From Actinomycetota bacterium (lineage in GTDB: Bacteria > Actinomycetota > Thermoleophilia > Solirubrobacterales > Solirubrobacteraceae), in the NCBI GenBank assembly GCA_005883255.1, contig VAXS01000130.1, forward strand, positions 1 to 10,484: a stretch of DNA of 10,484 nucleotides, written 5' to 3'. The notes beneath the pieces were generated by a model. The model made no database searches and had not been told where the DNA came from. It saw nothing but the letters and a program-made list of their open reading frames with translations. Numbering within the stretch: position 1 is the stretch's first letter; each line of letters opens with the position of its first letter. The translations under genes were made by a program, and so were the position numbers. Below are positions 1 to 6,670 of the stretch, one piece after another.

Positions 1-78
1 AGCGCCGCGCGGCGGATCGTGGTATTTGCGCGGCTTGTCGGCGTGCAGGCGCTGGGACGCGCCCGGGTGCCCGTGTAG
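1..78 (+). CDS. possible C-terminal end of an upstream gene (partial)
   Basis: Frame 1 is open from the window edge to a TAG at 76-78 and encodes about 25 residues rich in Arg, Val and Ala (it reads roughly SAARRIVVFARLVGVQALGR and ends in RVPV). The composition suits a basic C-terminal tail in a high-GC genome. So short an open frame also occurs by chance at this GC content, no family can be recognised, and the start lies outside the window. The only support is the open frame, its position just upstream of a same-strand gene, and an inverted repeat shortly after the stop. Confidence 0.3.
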   Translation, partial: SAARRIVVFARLVGVQALGRARVPV

Positions 79-97
79 GCTCGTTTTCGAGTAGACG

Positions 98-112
98 GCC
101 GTCCAGGACGGC
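98..112. repeat. 15-bp perfect inverted repeat upstream of the flgM-like gene
   Basis: Positions 98-104 (GCCGTCC) and 106-112 (GGACGGC) are exact inverted copies around a single A at 105. As RNA it could fold into a 6-bp stem with a 3-nt loop. A second short palindrome, GACGGCCGTC, overlaps it at 94-103. No T-run follows, so a classical intrinsic terminator is not supported. It could be a terminator-like hairpin for the gene ending near 78 or an operator about 20 bp before the first possible flgM start. GC-rich DNA makes chance palindromes common. Confidence 0.35.
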
Positions 113-132
113 GGGCGAACTCTCACGAGTCG

Positions 133-408
133 ATGTCGAGCGAACGATTTGAAGAGCGACGGACCGGAGGCGGCGATTTCCGCGGGGAGCGGCGGTCCCG
201 AGATGGAGTCATGGACGAGATGAACCTGGAGAGCCTCAAGGCGCGAATCGCCCGAGCGGACTACGTGGTCGATCACGAGGCCGTGGCCGAGGCGATCGTG
301 CGCCGGATCGTCGACCGGCGGCAGGGAGCCGACGGCCTGCACGCGCTCGGCGAAGCGCTCTCCCGCACCACGCGCCTGGACTCAGGCGACGTGCTCGAAG
401 CCGGCTAG
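133..408 (+). CDS. flgM: FlgM-like negative regulator of flagellin synthesis (anti-sigma-28 factor)
   Basis: FlgM proteins bind and hold back the flagellar sigma factor FliA (sigma-28) in the cytoplasm until the hook-basal body is complete. The FlgM-type core is seen at about residues 32-60: it reads [20 protein letters not shown] and then IVRRIV, matching the family pattern of a helix, a short Y-x-V-D turn and a helix containing VA-x-x-I. The N-terminal 26 residues are Arg/Gly-rich and look disordered, as FlgM N-termini often are. With them the protein is 91 aa, a usual FlgM length. Start choice is open: ATG 133 has no clear ribosome binding site. ATG 211 and ATG 220 are in frame, and GGAG at 205-208 sits 11 nt before 220, which would give only about 62-65 aa. 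The 3' end overlaps the convergent thiL by 27 bp. No other flagellar gene is visible here, so the identification rests on the core motif alone. Confidence 0.6.
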   Translation: MSSERFEERRTGGGDFRGERRSRDGVMDEMNLESLKARIARADYVVDHEAVAEAIVRRIVDRRQGADGLHALGEALSRTTRLDSGDVLEAG

Positions 409-1329
409 CGGGCGCTCGCCCCCGGCGTCGCGAAACACGGCGCCCGGCGGCCCCGCGTCCACCTCGCCCACCCAGGTGAGCGCGACGGCGCGCTCGACGT
501 CGGCCCGGCGCTCGGGCGGGACGCAGGCGCACAGTTCGAAGTCCTCGCCGGCCGTGGCGGCGAGCTCGCGGGGATCGCGGCGCAGGTCGCGCGCCACGTC
601 GGCCACCCAGTCCGCCAGCGGCAGGCGGTCGAGGTCGATCGACAGCCGGGCTCCGCTGCGCCGCCCCACGTGCGCCGCGTCGGTGGCCAGCCCGTCGGAG
701 AGGTCGATCAGCGCGTGCGCCCCGGCGGCCGCGAGCGCCCGGCCGGCGGCGAGGCGCGGCTCGGGTCGCCGGTAGCGCTCGACCAGCGAGTCGGGCCCCG
801 CGGCCCGTCCGTCGAGGATCGCCAGCCCGGCCCCGGCCGCGCCCAGCGTGCCCGTCACCCCGACCAGGTCGCCGGGCCGGGCGCCGTCGCGGCCCACCAG
901 CTCGGAGGGGTCGTCGGCCCAGCCCACCACGGTCGCGCAGACGGTCAGCGCCGGGGCCCGGACGACGTCGCCGCCACCCACCGCCGTGTCGCAGGCGGCG
1001 GCGATGCCCAGCAGGCCGCGAAACAGCGACAGGGCGTCCTCGTCGCGGGTTCCGGCCGGGACGCCCAGCGCGACGTAGGCCTCGCCCGGGCGGGCGCCCA
1101 TCGCCGCCAGGTCGGAGAGCGCGGCGGCCAGCGCCCGGTGCCCGACGTCCTCCCAGGTCAGCTGGCCCAGCCGGAAGTGGACGCCATCGACCATGGCGTC
1201 CACAGACGTGACCGCCAGCGCCCCGCCGGCGCGCACCACCGCCGCGTCGTCGCCCACCCAGCGCACGGCCCGGTCGGGCGGCGCGCCCAGGGCGCGCTCG
1301 ATCGCCTCGATGAGCGCAAGCTCGCGCAG
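382..1329 (-). CDS. thiL: Thiamine-monophosphate kinase ThiL
   Basis: ThiL phosphorylates thiamine monophosphate with ATP to thiamine diphosphate, the last step of cofactor synthesis, in the cytosol. It is a PurM/AIR-synthetase-like enzyme. Motifs (numbered from the CTG at 1329): VGDDAAV at 25-31 with metal-binding Asp27/Asp28, LSDLAAMGA at 71-79, GGGD at 118-121, DLSDGL at 209-214 and GEDFEL at 261-266. All Mg-ATP binding acidic motifs are kept. From 1329 the product is 315 aa, a normal ThiL length. The start is odd: homology to the ThiL N-terminus ([14 protein letters not shown] before the GDD motif) runs up to the codon right after the infA TAG, where only CTG is available. The first canonical start, GTG at 1266-1264, would give 294 aa and remove the first 21 residues, including the conserved N-terminal helix. 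No clear ribosome binding site precedes either one. thiL is the last gene of the mscS-PBP-infA-thiL run and probably depends on re-initiation after infA. The identity is sure; the start is not. Confidence 0.95.
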   Translation of the reverse strand: MRELALIEAIERALGAPPDRAVRWVGDDAAVVRAGGALAVTSVDAMVDGVHFRLGQLTWEDVGHRALAAALSDLAAMGARPGEAYVALGVPAGTRDEDALSLFRGLLGIAAACDTAVGGGDVVRAPALTVCATVVGWADDPSELVGRDGARPGDLVGVTGTLGAAGAGLAILDGRAAGPDSLVERYRRPEPRLAAGRALAAAGAHALIDLSDGLATDAAHVGRRSGARLSIDLDRLPLADWVADVARDLRRDPRELAATAGEDFELCACVPPERRADVERAVALTWVGEVDAGPPGAVFRDAGGERPLAGFEHVA

Positions 1330-1548
1330 CTAACGGTGCCGGTAGATGATCCGGCCGCGATCCAGGTCGTAGGGCGAGAGCTCGACCCGGACCCGGTCCC
1401 CGGGCAGGATGCGGATGCGGAAGCGGCGCATCTTGCCCGCCACGTGACCGAGGACCACGTGGTCGTTGTCGAGCTTCACCCGGAACATCGCATTGGGCAG
1501 GGCCTCGACGACCTCGCCCTCGAACTCGACCTTTTCCTCCTTGGCCAC
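1330..1548 (-). CDS. infA: Translation initiation factor IF-1
   Basis: IF-1 binds the 30S A site with IF-2 and IF-3 during initiation. The 72-residue product has the standard length and forms a single S1/OB fold. Diagnostic stretches are [17 protein letters not shown] (about 10-26), [17 protein letters not shown] (37-53) and [13 protein letters not shown] (56-68). The start is GTG at 1548-1546, giving MAKEEK, the usual IF-1 N-terminus. The frame stays open well upstream, but that stretch is only the shadow of the PBP gene in another frame. The gene lies 29 bp after the PBP stop and ends in TAG directly next to thiL in the same frame. The position is unusual because infA normally lies among ribosomal-protein genes (secY-adk-map-infA-rpmJ-rpsM). 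The FRIRIL stretch differs from the HYIRIL common in principal IF-1 proteins, so this could be a relocated or second copy. Confidence 0.95.
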   Translation of the reverse strand: MAKEEKVEFEGEVVEALPNAMFRVKLDNDHVVLGHVAGKMRRFRIRILPGDRVRVELSPYDLDRGRIIYRHR

Positions 1549-1577
1549 GCTCGCAAGCGTAGCGGCCGACGCACTCG

Positions 1578-3770
1578 CTAGCCCGGCGCCGTGCCGCCCG
1601 ACTTGTTGTGGCCGGGTTTCTGCTTCCCGCCGCCGCCTCCCCCGGTCGTCGGCGGAGGCTGGGGCGGAGCCTCGTAGAACTGGCGGTTGTTGTAGGCGCC
1701 GGTCCCCGTCCCGGGCCCGCCCGTGCCGTTGGCGCTGCCTCCGTTGCCGCCGCCTCCGTTGCCGCCGTTGAAGCCGCCGCCCGAGGAGCCGTTCCGCGTG
1801 TACTTGCCGAAGAAGGGCTGGAACGTGGCCTGCTGGCTGGGGACGGTGAAGTCGCTGCAGTCGCCGCCCACCGCCTTGCTCATGTAGTCGTGCCAGATCT
1901 GCGCGGGGAACGTGCCGCCGGCCACCCGGATCCCATGCACGCTGTACATCGGCACCTTCTGGTTCGGATAGCCCACCCACACCGCGCTGGTCAGGTGGGG
2001 CGTGAACCCGATGAACCAGGCGTCCGTGTAGTCGTCCACCGTCCCCGTCTTGCCGGCGGCGGGGCAGCCGATGTTCGCCGCCGTCCCGGTACCGCGCTGC
2101 ACGTTCTGCTCGAGGATCTTGGTGGCCTCGTAGCTGACGCCCTGCGAGAACGTCCGCTTGCCCACCGGCCGGCCCAGGTCCTCGGACTTGCCGTCGGGGA
2201 AGACCACCTTCTTGATCGCGAGCGGCTGGTGGCGGATGCCGCCGGAGGCGACCGTCGCATAGGCGGTGGCCATCTCCAGCGGGGAGACGCCCAGGCGCAG
2301 GCCGCCCAGCCCTTCGGCGGGCAGGCCGTCGAGCTTGGTGGTGATCCCCAGGTCGTATGCCGCCTGGCGGACCGCATCGGGGCCGACGTCGAGGTCCAGC
2401 TGCGCGTAGACGGTGTTGTCGGACTGCAGCGTGGCGTTGACCAGGTTCATCGTGCCGCCGTAGGTGTGCGAGTACGTGCTCACCTTCCACGGTCCCCAGG
2501 GCGTGTTCAGGTCGAGCTGGTGCGAGACGTAGGTGGTGGTGTTGGGATCGACGCCCTTGCGCAGCGCCGCCATCAGCACCATGACCTTGAACGTCGAGCC
2601 GGCCTGGCGGTGGCCCTGCGCCGCGTAGTTGAACTGGACCTTGCCGTACTTGGCCGAGGAGGCCATGGCCTTGATGTAGCCGGTGCGCGGGTCGATCGAG
2701 ACGATCGCCGACGAGGGGTCGTCGGTGTAGGGCAGCTGGCCCTTCATCGCGTCGCGGGCCTCCTGCTGCTTGTTGAGGTCGATCGTGGTGTAGATCTTCA
2801 GGCCGCCCTTGCGCACTGTCTCCAGGCCGTAGCGCTGGATGAGCTGCTCCTTGACGTAGTCGAAGAAGTAGCTCTCGCGGCGGGCCGTGTAGTAGTCGTT
2901 GGACTTCACCCCGAGCGGGCTGGCCACCGCCTGCTCGTAGTCGGCCCGGCTGATCATCCCCATCTTCTGCATCCGCCCCAGCACGTCGTTGCGGCGGGCC
3001 AGCGCCGAGCGCGGGTCGCGGAACGGGTTGTAGAGCGAGGGCGCCTGCGGGAGGCCGGCGAGCATCGCGGACTCGGGCAGGGTGAGGTCGCGGGCGGGCT
3101 TGTCGAAGAACACCCGCGCGGCCGCCTGCGCGCCGATCGCGGTCTGCCCGCCCACGGTTCCGTAGGGGACGTCGTTGAGGTACGTGGTGAGGATCCAGAT
3201 CTTCGAGCGCTTCTTCTCGAGCTCCTCGGCGAGCTTGGCCTCCTTGATCTTGCGGGCCAGGTTGCGCGCGTGCGAGACCGGATAGAGGTTGCGGACCAGC
3301 TGCATGGTGATCGTGGATCCGCCCTGCACCGTCTTGCCCGAGCTCAGGTTCTTGAACGCGGCCCGGACGACGCCCTCGTAGTCGACTCCCTTGTGCTTGT
3401 AGAAGCGCTGGTCCTCGATCGCAATGGTGGCGTTGCGCAGGGCGGTGGGGAGCTGGGCGGTGGGCACCTGCTGGCGCAGCTCGTCGTTCTCGATGAAGCC
3501 CAGGCGCTGCCCGTTGCTGGCGAACACCTCCGAGTTCTGGCCCTTGTCCACCGGCTTCAGCGTCGAGATGTCGGGGGCCGACGACGCCACCGCGATCACG
3601 TAGATGGCGACCGCCAGCGCGCTGCCGAAGGCGCCGAGCACGCCCACGCCGAGGACCACGAGGAAGCCGCGGCGGACGGGACTGGCCCTGCGCCGCTGGC
3701 GGCGACGGACTCTGCGCTGTCGAGGAGTCATGGCAGGAACGGCTGCGCGCCGGGCGCGCAGGAGGCCCAT
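1578..3770 (-). CDS. Bifunctional class A penicillin-binding protein (PBP1A type: transglycosylase/transpeptidase)
   Basis: Polymerises lipid II into glycan strands and cross-links the peptides outside the membrane. Domain order over 730 aa: a basic cytosolic tail (1-34), one transmembrane helix (about 35-62), a GT51 transglycosylase (about 85-260) and a penicillin-binding transpeptidase (about 350-630). GT51 motifs are [12 protein letters not shown] (119-130, catalytic Glu119), [12 protein letters not shown] (150-161), RKIKE (173-177, second essential Glu177) and [12 protein letters not shown] (193-204). Transpeptidase motifs are STFK (392-395, Ser392 nucleophile), SDN (450-452) and KTG (574-576), so all active-site residues are present. 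The tail after about 660 is Gly/Asn/Pro low complexity. ATG 3770 is preferred because GGAG lies about 10 nt upstream, in the 21-bp gap after mscS. ATG 3731 is an alternative that would remove 13 residues. It is co-directional with mscS upstream and infA downstream. Role and class are sure; the exact paralogue (ponA/mrcA type) is not assigned. Confidence 0.96.
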   Translation of the reverse strand: MGLLRARRAAVPAMTPRQRRVRRRQRRRASPVRRGFLVVLGVGVLGAFGSALAVAIYVIAVASSAPDISTLKPVDKGQNSEVFASNGQRLGFIENDELRQQVPTAQLPTALRNATIAIEDQRFYKHKGVDYEGVVRAAFKNLSSGKTVQGGSTITMQLVRNLYPVSHARNLARKIKEAKLAEELEKKRSKIWILTTYLNDVPYGTVGGQTAIGAQAAARVFFDKPARDLTLPESAMLAGLPQAPSLYNPFRDPRSALARRNDVLGRMQKMGMISRADYEQAVASPLGVKSNDYYTARRESYFFDYVKEQLIQRYGLETVRKGGLKIYTTIDLNKQQEARDAMKGQLPYTDDPSSAIVSIDPRTGYIKAMASSAKYGKVQFNYAAQGHRQAGSTFKVMVLMAALRKGVDPNTTTYVSHQLDLNTPWGPWKVSTYSHTYGGTMNLVNATLQSDNTVYAQLDLDVGPDAVRQAAYDLGITTKLDGLPAEGLGGLRLGVSPLEMATAYATVASGGIRHQPLAIKKVVFPDGKSEDLGRPVGKRTFSQGVSYEATKILEQNVQRGTGTAANIGCPAAGKTGTVDDYTDAWFIGFTPHLTSAVWVGYPNQKVPMYSVHGIRVAGGTFPAQIWHDYMSKAVGGDCSDFTVPSQQATFQPFFGKYTRNGSSGGGFNGGNGGGGNGGSANGTGGPGTGTGAYNNRQFYEAPPQPPPTTGGGGGGKQKPGHNKSGGTAPG
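1623..1790 (-). repeat. Gly/Asn/Pro low-complexity tail of the PBP gene
   Basis: This stretch encodes PBP residues about 661-716. It holds imperfect GGN/GNGG/GTGG units, a short aromatic segment ([10 protein letters not shown]), then a proline run and a run of six glycines. Slippage-prone GGC/GCC-type codons make it a likely length-variable region. It follows the folded transpeptidase domain, so length changes should not affect catalysis. Confidence 0.6.
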
Positions 3771-3791
3771 TCTAGGGAAGCTCCGCCTTCC

Positions 3792-4574
3792 CTACCCCCG
3801 TTTCCGCAGCGCACGCACGGCTGCAGCCCGCAGCTCGGCCTCCCGGTCGCCGCGGCGCTCCTGGGGGACCGGCTCGGCGGAGAGCGCGAGGCGCACTCCG
3901 TCGGGGGTGGCCTCGGCCACCGCCACCCGGGTGACGCCGGGCAGCGCGCCGAGCGCCGCCAGCGCCTCGTCCACGTCCCCATCCGGCGCCAGCCACACCG
4001 ACACCTCGAGTCCCGCGGGCGCCGTGGACACGGTGTCGTTGCGCAGGACCCCGGAGGCCAGCCGCTCGTTGGGGATCACGATCCGCGTGCCGGTGCCGGT
4101 CCGCAGGTACGTGTAGTTGAGGCGGACGTCCTCGACGGTGCCGTTCTCGCCCTCGAACGTCACCGCGTCGCCGATTCGCAGCGGCTGGGTGATCGCGAGC
4201 ATGACGCCGGCCACCGAGTTGGCCAGCACCTGCCGGGCGGCGAAGCCGATCACGGCGGCGGCCAGCGCGCCGGACGCGAGCAGGCTGGTCGCCACCCTCT
4301 GCGCAGGACCGAACTGGGTGATCGCGATCGTCACGCCCAGCGCCAGGATCCCCACCGAGACCAGGCGGCGGACGAACCGCAGGCGCGTGTCCGCCACCGG
4401 CGAGAGGTCGCCCCGGGCCACCGCCCGCGCCAGCGTGCGCCCACGCTGGGCGAACGCCCGGTTGGCGATCACGGCGAGCACCGCCGCCACGGCCACCGAG
4501 GCGATCGCGGTGATGACGTTGCCGTGGCGGTTGACGAACGAGCTGGCCAGGATGGGAAGATCGAGCCGGCCCAT
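3792..4574 (-). CDS. MscS-type small-conductance mechanosensitive ion channel
   Basis: MscS-family channels open when membrane tension rises and release solutes during hypo-osmotic shock. The 260-aa product has the minimal MscS layout. TM1 is at about 17-40 and TM2 at about 65-88. The pore-lining TM3 is at about 94-127, an Ala/Gly-rich helix with the segment GFAARQVLANSVAGVMLAI. A beta domain begins with QPLRIGDAV (130-138) and includes GTVEDVRLNYTYLRT (145-159) and RIVIPNERL (164-172). An alpha/beta C-terminal domain follows. ATG 4574 begins just before TM1. No strong ribosome binding site is seen, and a TAnnnT hexamer (TAGGCT, minus strand, 4588-4583) lies only 8 nt upstream, compatible with leaderless transcription, though this is weak. 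The frame is open further upstream, but that sequence is the shadow of the divergent gene. It is the first gene of the mscS-PBP-infA-thiL run, and its stop lies 21 bp before the PBP start. Confidence 0.9.
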   Translation of the reverse strand: MGRLDLPILASSFVNRHGNVITAIASVAVAAVLAVIANRAFAQRGRTLARAVARGDLSPVADTRLRFVRRLVSVGILALGVTIAITQFGPAQRVATSLLASGALAAAVIGFAARQVLANSVAGVMLAITQPLRIGDAVTFEGENGTVEDVRLNYTYLRTGTGTRIVIPNERLASGVLRNDTVSTAPAGLEVSVWLAPDGDVDEALAALGALPGVTRVAVAEATPDGVRLALSAEPVPQERRGDREAELRAAAVRALRKRG

Positions 4575-4674
4575 GGCCCGCGAGCCTATCCGCACCGCCG
4601 CCGTCCTCCGGGTCCCCGCGCTCGCGGTGCGGGAGGGTGCGCGGGCCGTGGGGCGCCGCGACGAGGTCCGCGGG

Positions 4675-5934
4675 GTGGCCCTGCGCGAGGCCTGGCGGGC
4701 GGCCTGGCTGTCGCGCGCGCTGGTGTGGGCCGCGGGCCTGGCGGGCGTCCTGGCGCTGGGCCGCGTGGCGAGCTGGCGCTCGTTCGATCCCGCGGGCCTG
4801 ACCGCGCCCTTCGCCGGCCTGGGCGACCTCCTGGTAGCGCCCGCCGCCCGCTGGGACTCCACCTGGTACCTGGCGATCGCCTCCGGCGGCTACCACGACG
4901 CCGCCCGCACCGCGTTCTTCCCGCTGTACCCGCTCCTGATCCGGGTGGTGGGCGCGCCGGCCGCAGCGGTCGGCGACCCGCGGGCCGCGTACCTCCTGGC
5001 CGGCGTCGCGATCTCGCTGGCCGCGCTGCCGGCCGGCCTGTACGCGGTGCACCGGCTCACGGCACTGGAGCTGGGACCCGAGACCGCCCGCACGGCCACG
5101 TGGCTGGTCGCGCTGTTCCCCGCGGGCTTCGCGTTCTCGGCGATCTACACCGAGTCGCTGTTCCTCGCCCTGTCGGCGGGGGCGATGCTGGCGGGGCGCC
5201 AGGGACGCTGGCGCTGGGCGTCGGCGCTGGGCGCGCTGGCGGCCGCCACCCGCAGCACCGGCCTGCTGCTGGTGGTGCCCCTGGCGCTGCTGTACCTGTA
5301 CGGGCCGCGGGCGGACCGGCCCCCGCCCTCCTCGCTCCGCCGGGGTCTGGCGCGCCTGCGGCCCCGCCACCGGGCCGGCGCCGAGCTGGCCTGGCTGGCG
5401 CTGATCCCGGTCGGGCTGCTGGCCTACCTGGGCTACCTGGCGCTGGCCACGGGCGATCCGTTCGCTCCGTTCTCGGCCCAGGCGGCCTGGTACCGGCACT
5501 TCGCCGGGCCGCTGGGCGGCGCCTGGGACGGCGCGGTCGCCGCCTGGGACGGCATGCGCCAGCTGGCCTCGGGCTCGCGCGCACACGTCTACTTCGCGGC
5601 GGCGGGCGGAGACCCGATCCGGGTGGCGCTCCACAACGTGGGCGACTTCGTCTTCCTGGCGGCCGCGGCCGCGGCGCTGGTGGGCGCCTGGCGCCGGCTG
5701 CCGGCGGCCTACGGCGCCTGGGCGCTGTGCGCGGTGGCGCTGCCGCTGTCCTACCCGGTGGGACCCGAGCCGCTGGCCTCGCTCCCGCGCTACCTGGCGG
5801 TCGTGTTCCCGCTGCAGATGTGGCTGGCTGCCTGGGCGCGCGAGCGGCGGGTCGACCGGCTGGCGCTGGGCGCCAGCGCCGCGCTGCTGGCGCTCCTTAG
5901 TGCCGCCTTCGCCGCCTGGCAGTGGGTGGCGTGA
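4675..5934 (+). CDS. PIG-V-like integral membrane mannosyltransferase family protein
   Basis: The 419-aa polytopic protein resembles bacterial members of the PIG-V (GPI mannosyltransferase 2-like) family, which belong to the GT-C fold and use polyprenyl-phosphate-linked sugars. The key signature is in the first external loop after TM1: RWDSTWYLAIASGGY at about 59-73 followed by FFPLYPLLIR at 81-90. The WD(S)xxY...FFPLYP pattern is typical of PIG-V, and the Asp of WDS is the presumed catalytic or metal-site residue. About 8-10 hydrophobic helices follow, with a cytosolic Arg/Pro-rich loop near 210-238. GTG 4675 is chosen because GAGG at 4663-4666 lies 8 nt upstream and about ten residues then precede the conserved helix. 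ATG 4573 is in frame, would add 34 Arg/Ala-rich residues, and would overlap the mscS start codon. The acceptor (lipid, glycan or protein) is unknown. The downstream HAD gene overlaps its stop codon by 4 bp. Confidence 0.82.
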   Translation: MALREAWRAAWLSRALVWAAGLAGVLALGRVASWRSFDPAGLTAPFAGLGDLLVAPAARWDSTWYLAIASGGYHDAARTAFFPLYPLLIRVVGAPAAAVGDPRAAYLLAGVAISLAALPAGLYAVHRLTALELGPETARTATWLVALFPAGFAFSAIYTESLFLALSAGAMLAGRQGRWRWASALGALAAATRSTGLLLVVPLALLYLYGPRADRPPPSSLRRGLARLRPRHRAGAELAWLALIPVGLLAYLGYLALATGDPFAPFSAQAAWYRHFAGPLGGAWDGAVAAWDGMRQLASGSRAHVYFAAAGGDPIRVALHNVGDFVFLAAAAAALVGAWRRLPAAYGAWALCAVALPLSYPVGPEPLASLPRYLAVVFPLQMWLAAWARERRVDRLALGASAALLALLSAAFAAWQWVA

Positions 5935-6623
5935 GGCCACGGGCGGCGCTGCTCGACGCGCTGGGCACGCTGCTGTGGCTGGAGCCGCCGGCGCCGACGT
6001 TGCGCCGCGAGCTGGCCGCGCGTCTGGGCGTCGACGTGAGCGAGGAGGCCGCGCGGGCGGCGGTGGAGGCGGAGATCGCCTACTACCGGGCGCACAACCT
6101 GGAGGGCCGCGATCGGGCCGGCCTCGACGACCTGCGGCGGCGCTGCGCCGCGGTGGTGCGCGACGTCCTGGGCGACATCGGCCGCGAGCTGTCGCTCGAC
6201 GACGTGCTGGCGGCGCTGCTGGCGGCGCTGCGCTTCCAGCCGTTCCCCGACGTCCTGCCCGGACTGGCGCGGCTGCGTGGCGCGGGCCTGCCGCTGGTGG
6301 TCGTCTCCAACTGGGACGTCTCGCTGCACGACCGGTTGGCCGAGACCGGGATCGCCGAGCTCGTCGACGGCGCGCTCGCGTCCGCCGAGGTGGGCCTGCC
6401 CAAGCCCGACCCCGCGATCTTCGCCCACGCCCTGACCATGGCCGGGGTTCCCGCGGCCCAGGCGATCCATGCCGGCGACTCGCTGCGCGAGGACGTGGAG
6501 GGCGCCCGCGCGGCGGGGGTGGAGCCGGTGCTGGTGTGCCGTGAGGGCGAGCCGCCGCCCGCCGCCCGCGGAGTGCCGACGGTCGGCAGCCTGCTCGAGC
6601 TGGCCGAGCTGGTCGGCGCGTAG
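5931..6623 (+). CDS. HAD-superfamily hydrolase (REG-2/HDHD3-like subgroup)
   Basis: The 230-aa product carries the four HAD motifs. Motif I is LLDALGTLL (7-15, nucleophile Asp9), motif II is VVVSNWDV (123-130, Ser126), motif III has Lys158 in GLPKPDPAIF, and motif IV is HAGDSLREDVEG (180-191, Asp183 and Asp188). The region between motifs I and II forms a helical cap (about 18-105), so it is a type I cap enzyme. Motif I has Leu11 where classical phosphatases have the second Asp (DxD). The DALGTL form is known in the REG-2/HDHD3-like group and resembles the DxYGTL of 2-haloacid dehalogenases, so a phosphatase role should not be assumed. GTG 5931 overlaps the mannosyltransferase TGA (GTGA), indicating coupling; GTG 5922 would add three residues. 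The substrate is unknown. Confidence 0.85.
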   Translation: MRPRAALLDALGTLLWLEPPAPTLRRELAARLGVDVSEEAARAAVEAEIAYYRAHNLEGRDRAGLDDLRRRCAAVVRDVLGDIGRELSLDDVLAALLAALRFQPFPDVLPGLARLRGAGLPLVVVSNWDVSLHDRLAETGIAELVDGALASAEVGLPKPDPAIFAHALTMAGVPAAQAIHAGDSLREDVEGARAAGVEPVLVCREGEPPPAARGVPTVGSLLELAELVGA

Positions 6624-6670
6624 TCGCGTCCGCCCGACCCGGCCGCGGGCGCCCCGTACCCTTCCGGTCG

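Noticed and set aside
3792..4862. Longer mscS reading with about 96 extra N-terminal residues
   Set aside because: The extension is Arg/Ala/Ser/Thr-rich without hydrophobic segments and lies antisense to the mannosyltransferase. ATG 4574 begins just before TM1, as expected for a minimal MscS.
1608..5900. Open frame of about 1430 codons on the plus strand
   Set aside because: It runs antisense across the PBP and mscS genes and then out of frame through the mannosyltransferase. Its product is Arg/Gly/Ala/His-rich without motifs, as expected of a shadow frame in very GC-rich DNA.
3772..5940. Open frame of about 722 codons on the minus strand
   Set aside because: Same composition artefact: it is antisense to the mannosyltransferase and out of frame with mscS, with Arg/Gln/Gly-rich sequence and no domain.
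6631..6651. Stem-loop CGCCCG / CGGGCG after the HAD gene, considered as a terminator
   Set aside because: The stem is only 6 bp with a 9-nt loop and no T-run follows. The next gene begins 20 bp later in the same direction, so read-through is more likely.
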